Shown: positions 58,742 through 64,000 of the stretch, one piece after another | Layout: each line of letters begins with the position of its first letter | Position numbering within the stretch: the stretch's first letter is position 1 | Source of the DNA: Bacteroidales bacterium UBA5219 | GTDB lineage: Bacteria > Bacteroidota > Bacteroidia > Bacteroidales > ML635J-15 | Assembly: GCA_002412425.1 (NCBI GenBank) | Contig: DHVB01000077.1 | Span: 74,340-138,339, forward strand | Reading direction: 5' to 3' | DNA: 64,000 bases | Program-made: the position numbers and the translations under genes | The notes under the pieces: generated by a model | What the model was told of the DNA's origin: nothing | The model's input: only the letters and a program-made list of their open reading frames with translations | The model's database searches: none

Positions 58742-60693
58742 GATTTTATATTGTTTTTATAATTATCAATCATGTTAGCAATTCTCAGCAATTCTGCAAC
58801 GCTCCAAGCCTGTGCAATTGCTCCGCGTGCATTATGTGGTGGGTCTCCGTCATAAATTTCCGAAATATTTCCTATTCCGGCAATTGTCATATCTTCTTCG
58901 AAGTTCAAATAAATTTTTTCTACTAAAGCCAGACCACTTTCTCCATGAATTTTTAGCCAGCCTTCACAAAAACTTCCTAACAACCAGGGCCATGCAGTTC
59001 CTTGATGATAGGCATTATCCCTTTGTTCTTGATTGCCTTTATAAACTCCTTTATAATCAGGCGAACTAGGACTTAAAGTTCTTAATCCTTTTGGTGTTAA
59101 AAGTTCTTTTTTAACTTTTTCTAAAACTCTTTCTCTTTTTTCTTCCGACAATGGTGAATATGGTAGCGAGCAAGCAAAAATTTGATTTGGACGGATTGCC
59201 CAATCTTTATATTCATAAGTGCAATAATCAGCAAGATAGTGTTTATTGTCGTCCCAGAAAAATTGTAAAAATGATGATTTTGTTATTTCTGGCACATGTT
59301 TCCAAGCCTCAATAAAATCTTTGTCTTTATTATGTTCGGCAAGTTCTAAGCTAAATTTAACTGCATTATACCACAAGGCATTAATTTCCACTGCGAATCC
59401 GTGTCGTGGTGTTACAGGTTTGCCAGCAACAACTGCGTCCATCCAAGTAAGTGCTTTTCCTGCTTCTCCTGCCCAAATCAAGCCGTTATCGTGCATTTTT
59501 ATGTTAAACTGTGTGCCACTTCGGAAATTTTCTAAAATATTTTTAATTTTTTCGCCAAAATCTTTCCAGATTTTAACTTTATCCTTGGTAAACTTTAAAT
59601 ACTCTTGTAAAGCCCAGAAAAACCATAATGGTGCATCTACAGAATTTAGTGCAGCATTATTGCCCGCTCCAATATTTGGAAAAAGTCCGTCTTTAATTTC
59701 AGAAGTCATGGTATCTAAAACTTCTTTACATGTTTTTATATCATTTTGATATAGTGTTAATCCTGGTAGCGAAATAAAAGTATCTCGTCCCCATCTGCCA
59801 AACCATGGATAACCTGCAACGATTTCACTTTTTCCTTTTCTTTTGTAAATAAATTGTTTAGCTGCACTTTCTAAACATTCTCTATAATTAGTACGTGGCA
59901 TTCTTTTAGCAATTTCGGCATTATATTTTCTTGCTAAAGTTTTAGGATTTGCCTCATCTAATCCTGCTGTAAAAATTATAGTTTCACCTGTTTTTATATC
60001 AGCCTCAAAATATCCTGGTACATAAAGGTCTTCTTGATAATCATATCCTCGTCTTTGCTCTTCCTCATACTCAACATTATAATACCAGTCGGGTGCATGT
60101 ATATACTCTGCCTCTTTATTTGTTTGTAAGTAAAGAAATTTATAAGCATCATACATTCTTAGCTTGATACCATTGTTCACAGGTGTAAATTTTGTATTTA
60201 CAAACAAATTGGCTTTACTAAGTTTATGCACATTTCTAAAAGCGAGAAAAGGTTTAAATCTAATTTTGGTTTTACTAACAGCTTCTAACAAAGTATATTT
60301 AATAATTATTCTATCATCTTCGGTAAGGATTCTTTCCATTTGTAAAACCACACCTCCTACTCTCCAAACAAGTTTTGGAACAACATCTATATAAAAATCT
60401 CTAACATATTTATGTCCTTTAGGGTGATAATTATTTCCTGGATATTTTCTTACACCAAAATTAAAAATAGCATCATTTTGTATTACTGAAATATCTATAC
60501 CTGAAAGCAAAACATGATTATCGTTATCAATATCTTCCATAGGACAAACCAAAAGCCCATGATATTTTCGAGTATTACATCCAACTATTGTTGTACTCGC
60601 GTAAGACCCAGCTCTATTGGTTCTTAACAATTCCCTCTTTAGTGAGTATTCAAGATTTATTAATTGTTCCTTATCAAATTCTATATAGCTCAT
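58738..60693 (-). CDS. Glycogen debranching enzyme (amylo-alpha-1,6-glucosidase type)
   Basis: 651 residues. The N-terminal beta-sandwich domain (about 1-260) includes RTNRAGSYASTTIVGCNTRKYHGLLV. The catalytic (alpha/alpha)6 barrel follows with AGYPWFGRWGRDTFISLPGL (Asp in GRDTFIS), WKDF, DAPLWFFWALQEYLK, NGLIWAGEAGKALTWMDA, INALWYNAVKFSLELA and AYHQGTAWPWLLGSF. It removes alpha-1,6 branches of glycogen. The downstream GT overlaps its stop by 4 bases, and the GH57 gene is next; together they form a glycogen metabolism operon on the minus strand. Confidence 0.95.
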   Translation of the reverse strand: MSYIEFDKEQLINLEYSLKRELLRTNRAGSYASTTIVGCNTRKYHGLLVCPMEDIDNDNHVLLSGIDISVIQNDAIFNFGVRKYPGNNYHPKGHKYVRDFYIDVVPKLVWRVGGVVLQMERILTEDDRIIIKYTLLEAVSKTKIRFKPFLAFRNVHKLSKANLFVNTKFTPVNNGIKLRMYDAYKFLYLQTNKEAEYIHAPDWYYNVEYEEEQRRGYDYQEDLYVPGYFEADIKTGETIIFTAGLDEANPKTLARKYNAEIAKRMPRTNYRECLESAAKQFIYKRKGKSEIVAGYPWFGRWGRDTFISLPGLTLYQNDIKTCKEVLDTMTSEIKDGLFPNIGAGNNAALNSVDAPLWFFWALQEYLKFTKDKVKIWKDFGEKIKNILENFRSGTQFNIKMHDNGLIWAGEAGKALTWMDAVVAGKPVTPRHGFAVEINALWYNAVKFSLELAEHNKDKDFIEAWKHVPEITKSSFLQFFWDDNKHYLADYCTYEYKDWAIRPNQIFACSLPYSPLSEEKRERVLEKVKKELLTPKGLRTLSPSSPDYKGVYKGNQEQRDNAYHQGTAWPWLLGSFCEGWLKIHGESGLALVEKIYLNFEEDMTIAGIGNISEIYDGDPPHNARGAIAQAWSVAELLRIANMIDNYKNNIKS

Positions 60694-60933
60694 GCCTAAT
60701 TTTTTTTACAAATCAAATACTTAATTATTAACGTAACTTTTCTATTATACCGTTCAAAGATAAACAAAAAAAATGATATAACAATTTTTATTTTCAATTA
60801 TTTTTAAAATATTTTTAGTTAATTAAATTTCAACTTTATTTTTTCATCATCTCGTGCTTTCGTTCTCATTAACAAGCTTTTAAGTTAGAATATAATTTTA
60901 ATGTATTTAACAATTGTTGTTTAATAATTTTAT

Positions 60934-60964
60934 TTTGTAAAAATCATAGCTTAATGTAACTTTG
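60934..60964 (+). promoter_or_regulatory. Promoter of gmhA operon (TTTG - 19 bp - TAACTTTG)
   Basis: TTTG at 60934-60937 and TAACTTTG at 60957-60964 fit the Bacteroidota consensus TTTG-N17-23-TAnnTTTG. It lies 23 bases before the gmhA ATG. Best promoter match in the window. Confidence 0.6.
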
Positions 60965-60986
60965 AACAATAAATTAACAAGCGATA

Positions 60987-61553
60987 ATGATAAGAAATAA
61001 TTTTTTAGAATCGGCAAAACTTTTGAATGAGTTTATTTCAGATAATAAAAATTTTGAAACCATTGAATCAGCTGCGAAATTAATGATTAAAAGCATTAAT
61101 AATGGTGGAAAAATAATTTCTTGTGGTAATGGTGGTTCCATGAGTGATGCCATGCATTTTGCCGAAGAATTATCTGGCAGATTTAAAGAGGAAAGAAAAG
61201 CATTACCAGCTATTGCCATTGCTGACCCTTCTCACATAACTTGTGTTGCAAATGATTATGGTTTTGATTTTATTTTTTCGAGATTTATTGAAGCCTTGGG
61301 AAATAAAAATGACGTATTACTTGCAATCAGCACAAGTGGAAATTCAAAAAATGTAATTAATGCTGTAAATTCTGCTAAAAATATTGGAATGCCTGTTATT
61401 GCTCTTACTGGCAAAGACGGTGGCAAGCTAAAAAATCTTTGCGACATTGAAATTAGAGTTCCACATTTTGGATATTCTGACCGAATTCAAGAAATACACA
61501 TAAAAGTTATTCATTCTATAATTGATTATATTGAGACAAATATTGATAAATAA
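60987..61553 (+). CDS. gmhA: Phosphoheptose isomerase GmhA
   Basis: 188 residues, a SIS-domain protein. GmhA converts sedoheptulose 7-phosphate to D-glycero-D-manno-heptose 7-phosphate for the LPS inner core. Blocks: [24 protein letters not shown] (about 46-69), [13 protein letters not shown] ([16 protein letters not shown]), [15 protein letters not shown] (112-126) and the C-terminal [15 protein letters not shown]. Glu/His metal-site residues of the family look present. First gene of a plus-strand run of four. Confidence 0.94.
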   Translation: MIRNNFLESAKLLNEFISDNKNFETIESAAKLMIKSINNGGKIISCGNGGSMSDAMHFAEELSGRFKEERKALPAIAIADPSHITCVANDYGFDFIFSRFIEALGNKNDVLLAISTSGNSKNVINAVNSAKNIGMPVIALTGKDGGKLKNLCDIEIRVPHFGYSDRIQEIHIKVIHSIIDYIETNIDK

Positions 61554-61562
61554 ATTTAAAAC

Positions 61563-62912
61563 ATGACTATTCATTTTATTGCTATTGGCGGTGCTGTAAT
61601 GCACAATTTAGCAATAGCTTTACATAAAAAAGGCTATAAAGTTTCTGGCTCTGATGATGAAATATTTGAGCCTTCTTTTTCTCGTTTGAAAAAATACGGA
61701 CTTCTTCCAAAAAAATTTGGTTGGTTCCCAAAAAAAATAAATGCTGATTTAGATATAATTATTTTGGGAATGCATGCTCGTAAAGATAATCCAGAACTTT
61801 TACGTGCTCAAGAACTTAATCTTAAAATTTATTCTTTCCCAGAATTTTTATACGAACAAACCAAAGACAAAAAACGTGTAGTTATTGGTGGAAGCCATGG
61901 AAAGACCACAGTAACCTCTATGATTATGCACGTTTTGCGAGCTGCCAAATTAAATTTTGACTACATGGTAGGTGCAAACATACGTGGGTTTGATACTATG
62001 GTAAATCTTGAAGAAAAAAACAAAATTGCAGTTTTTGAAGGAGACGAATATCTTTCTTCGCCATTAGATTTAACTCCAAAATTTCATTGGTATAAACCCG
62101 ACATTGCTGTACTTACAGGAATTGCATGGGACCATATAAATGTTTTTCCTAGTTTTGAAAATTATGTGGAGCAATTTGATATTTTTATTAAACATATTAG
62201 CAAAAACGGAAAACTTTTTTGGTTTGCAGATGATGAACATCTTCAAAAATTAGTAAAAAACAACAATGTTGATAATAAAGCATATTTGGCTTTTGAGCAT
62301 AAAGTTTCTGAAGATGGAAAAACTTTAGTAAAATTTGATGGTAAAACTTATACTATGAGTGTTTTTGGAAATCACAATATGCAAAATATAAATGCAGCAC
62401 GATTAGTTTGTTTAGAATTAGGAATTAAAGAAAAATTCTTTTGGGAATCTATTCAAACTTTTGAGGGTGCTGCTAAGCGTTTGCAACTGATAAAAGAAAC
62501 TGAAAACTCATCATTTTATTTAGATTTTGCTCATGCTCCTTCAAAACTAAAAGCAACAATTAACGCAATAAAAAATAAAAACCCCGAAAGAAAATTAATT
62601 GCTTGTATTGAGCTACATACTTTTAGCAGTTTACAGTATAACTTTATTCCTCAATACAAAAACACAATGGACGAAGCCGACATTGCAATTGTTTATTATA
62701 GTCATGAGGTGCTGGAACACAAGAGGTTACCAGCCTTGCCCGAAGATTATGTTAAAGAAAGTTTTGGTGGAAATGTTCAAATTTTCACTGATGCTGAACT
62801 ACTGAAAGATTACTTAGCAAAACAAAATTATGATAACACAAATCTGCTAATGATGAGCAGTGGTAATTTTAACGGTATAGATTTTGTTGATTTTGCAAAT
62901 AAATTGATTTAG
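61563..62912 (+). CDS. mpl: UDP-N-acetylmuramate:L-Ala-gamma-D-Glu-meso-DAP ligase Mpl
   Basis: 449 residues, a Mur ligase of the Mpl type used for recycling of cell-wall tripeptide. N-terminal UDP-binding region HFIAIGGAVMHNLAIALHKKGYKVSGSDDEI, central ATP site GGSHGKTTVTSMI, VFEGDEYLSSPLDLTPKF (the Mpl block; in MurC the corresponding part differs) and AWDHINVFPSFENY, C-terminal LDFAHAPSKLKATINAIK. Ten bases after gmhA. MurC is the alternative; the phrase EGDEY and lack of the MurC N-terminus favour Mpl. Confidence 0.9.
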   Translation: MTIHFIAIGGAVMHNLAIALHKKGYKVSGSDDEIFEPSFSRLKKYGLLPKKFGWFPKKINADLDIIILGMHARKDNPELLRAQELNLKIYSFPEFLYEQTKDKKRVVIGGSHGKTTVTSMIMHVLRAAKLNFDYMVGANIRGFDTMVNLEEKNKIAVFEGDEYLSSPLDLTPKFHWYKPDIAVLTGIAWDHINVFPSFENYVEQFDIFIKHISKNGKLFWFADDEHLQKLVKNNNVDNKAYLAFEHKVSEDGKTLVKFDGKTYTMSVFGNHNMQNINAARLVCLELGIKEKFFWESIQTFEGAAKRLQLIKETENSSFYLDFAHAPSKLKATINAIKNKNPERKLIACIELHTFSSLQYNFIPQYKNTMDEADIAIVYYSHEVLEHKRLPALPEDYVKESFGGNVQIFTDAELLKDYLAKQNYDNTNLLMMSSGNFNGIDFVDFANKLI

Positions 62913-62913
62913 A

Positions 62914-63372
62914 ATGAAAAAATATTTTTTTAGCTTAATAATAGTTTCAATTTTAGTTAGTTCTTGTTCGTTTAATAAACTGCATATTGGTCAGCCCGAA
63001 AGCTTGGAAGTTGAAGAACTAAGCATGCAAGGTGTTAGGCTGAAAGTTTACGTTCCAATAGAAAATCCAAACAATTTATCTTTTAATGTAAAAAACTTAA
63101 ATTTAGACTTAATTTTAAACGACAGAAATGTAGGTAAGATTAAAAAACTGAAAAAAACAAAAATTCTTAAAAATTCAAAACAAACATATCCATTTTCATT
63201 TGAGGTAACGCCAAAAGATGCATTGACAAATATAATTTATTTAGTAAGCGAACTTCAAAGACGAAATCCAGAGTTAAAAATAGATGGCAGTGTAACTGTT
63301 TCTAAAATGTTGATTTCCAAAAAGATTAAAATTGACCATAAAGAAAGTTTTGATAAATATTATAAAAAGTAA
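62914..63372 (+). CDS. LEA type 2 domain lipoprotein
   Basis: 152 residues. The lipobox VSSC has Cys18. Residues about 30-150 form a LEA_2-like beta-sandwich: VRLKVYVPIENPNNLSFNVKNLNLDLILND (split here across residues 46-75), GKIKKLKKTKILKNSKQTYPFSFEV, with the typical NPN turn. Such proteins are small membrane-anchored scaffolds with unknown ligand. It starts 1 base after the mpl stop. Confidence 0.88.
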   Translation: MKKYFFSLIIVSILVSSCSFNKLHIGQPESLEVEELSMQGVRLKVYVPIENPNNLSFNVKNLNLDLILNDRNVGKIKKLKKTKILKNSKQTYPFSFEVTPKDALTNIIYLVSELQRRNPELKIDGSVTVSKMLISKKIKIDHKESFDKYYKK

Positions 63373-63397
63373 TATCTTTACACAAAAATAATTAATT

Positions 63398-63838
63398 ATG
63401 AGTAGGTTTTTATCGATTATATTATTGTTTTTATCAATTGGGATTGTTGCAAAATCTCAAAACATAACACCTATGAGCATTTCTTATTTTAATTCTTCTG
63501 CCTATAATGGTAAAGTTAAAATTAAACAAGATGCTAAGTTGAAAAATTTTGTTGAAACTAGTGTTGGTTTAAATAAAAAGCGTAATGGTTTTTATGGTTA
63601 TAGAGTAAAAATTTATGCAGAAAACCACCCTAATGCTCGTTCTCAAGCAAATACTGTTAGAACTGGTTTTAGACAAGATGGCGAAAAAGCATATTTGAAT
63701 TTTATAGAACCAAATTTTGAAGTTTTAGTTGGTGATTTCACAAACCGTTTTGATGCTGTAAAACTTCTAAAAAAGATAAACACAAAATATCCTGACGCTT
63801 ATGTTGTAAAAACAATAGTTTCTTACCCAAATCATTAG
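63398..63838 (+). CDS. Exported SPOR-domain protein
   Basis: 146 residues. Signal peptide (FLSIILLFLSIGIVAKSQ). The C-terminal 75 residues form a SPOR domain: GYRVKIYAENHPNARSQANTV with RxxA-type helix, then EVLVGDFTNRFDAVKLLKKI and DAYVVKT. SPOR domains bind denuded glycan strands of septal peptidoglycan. It follows the LEA lipoprotein by 25 bases and is convergent with the T9SS gene at the window's edge. Confidence 0.88.
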   Translation: MSRFLSIILLFLSIGIVAKSQNITPMSISYFNSSAYNGKVKIKQDAKLKNFVETSVGLNKKRNGFYGYRVKIYAENHPNARSQANTVRTGFRQDGEKAYLNFIEPNFEVLVGDFTNRFDAVKLLKKINTKYPDAYVVKTIVSYPNH

Positions 63839-63858
63839 TTTTTACCCGAAGAATTTTT

Positions 63859-64000
63859 TTACTCCACTACAAACTTCATTATTTCTCCTCCAATTTTTAT
63901 TAGATAAATTCCAGATTTTAGTTTTGATGTATTTACAGAATTTTGAGGTTTTTTGCTTTTCAGAATTAGTTTGCCCTGCAAATCGTAAATCTCATAAGCT
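63859..64000 (-). CDS. C-terminal end of a T9SS-sorted protein (cut by window edge)
   Basis: 46 residues plus stop, continuing beyond the right edge. The reading YEIYDLQGKLILKSK, TSKLKSGIYLIKIGG, EIMKFVVE is the end of a type-A T9SS sorting domain (the usual pattern: IYDLxGK, LxxGIYxLKI, KFVK). The rest of the protein, and hence its function, lies outside. Confidence 0.85.
   Translation of the reverse strand, partial: AYEIYDLQGKLILKSKKPQNSVNTSKLKSGIYLIKIGGEIMKFVVE

Noticed and set aside
59246..59749. Long antisense ORF (167 codons) inside the debranching enzyme gene
   Set aside because: It is the shadow of a well-supported enzyme on the other strand; Ser/Leu/Pro-rich with no motif.

Overview
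The window is a stretch of AT-rich bacterial chromosome from a member of the Bacteroidota, most likely a Bacteroidales-like anaerobe. The evidence is several proteins with type IX secretion (T9SS) C-terminal sorting domains, a PorP/SprF protein with OmpA/PD40 partners, the phylum-specific promoter box TAnnTTTG in front of several genes, ribosomal protein S16 with a long Ala/Glu/Lys tail, and the neighbourhood sigma-54 activator - LptE - acidic protein - SecG. I see no phage, insertion sequence, CRISPR array, tRNA or rRNA. It reads as core chromosome with a few small repeat elements.

Layout. 1-4.2 kb: end of a sigma factor, a small secreted protein, and selBA (selenocysteine insertion). 4.2-4.6 kb: a palindromic repeat cluster. 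4.6-11 kb (minus strand): HIT hydrolase, greA, purH, an uncharacterised ATP-grasp-like protein, an outer-membrane barrel and a CotH-family lipoprotein. 11-15.1 kb (plus strand): rpsP-rimM and polA. 15.1-24 kb: a thioredoxin-fold exported protein, an S46 dipeptidyl-peptidase, T9SS cargo proteins, fbp and a lipoprotein. 24.2-30.7 kb (minus strand): ridA, buk, ptb, ackA, pta, a fumarylacetoacetate-hydrolase family protein and gcvT. The central four genes are two acyl-phosphate/ATP-generating pairs, pointing to acetate and butyrate (or branched-chain acid) fermentation. 31-32.3 kb: a MORN-repeat protein and a structured RNA candidate that looks like 6S RNA. 32.3-41.1 kb (minus strand): three TPR/PD40 envelope proteins (one PorE-like), an ECF sigma factor, a His-rich metal transporter and PorP/SprF. 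41.2-48.5 kb: four-helix-bundle protein, a 56-residue ORF, hemW, an O-antigen-ligase/Wzz pair operon, a CoA-binding protein and a sialidase. 48.5-51.2 kb: ECF sigma factor, an anti-sigma factor fused to a TonB-like C-terminal domain, and a T9SS cargo. 51.4-56.1 kb (plus strand): split sigma-54 activator pair, lptE, acidic repeat protein, secG. 56.1-60.7 kb (minus strand): a three-gene glycogen cluster. 61-64 kb: gmhA, mpl, LEA-type lipoprotein, SPOR protein, and the end of another T9SS cargo.

The most interesting non-gene signals are: (a) the 6S-like RNA at about 31.97-32.26 kb with its own promoter box and terminator; (b) 7-bp-phased short tandem repeat arrays at three loci, each running into the 3' end of a gene and supplying its stop codon; (c) a nested palindrome cluster at 4.3-4.5 kb. 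The most interesting protein-level signals are the split receiver-AAA+ / AAA+-HTH pair, both with a GAFTSA instead of GAFTGA loop, the anti-sigma/TonB fusion, and the conserved-looking ATP-grasp-like protein of unknown substrate.
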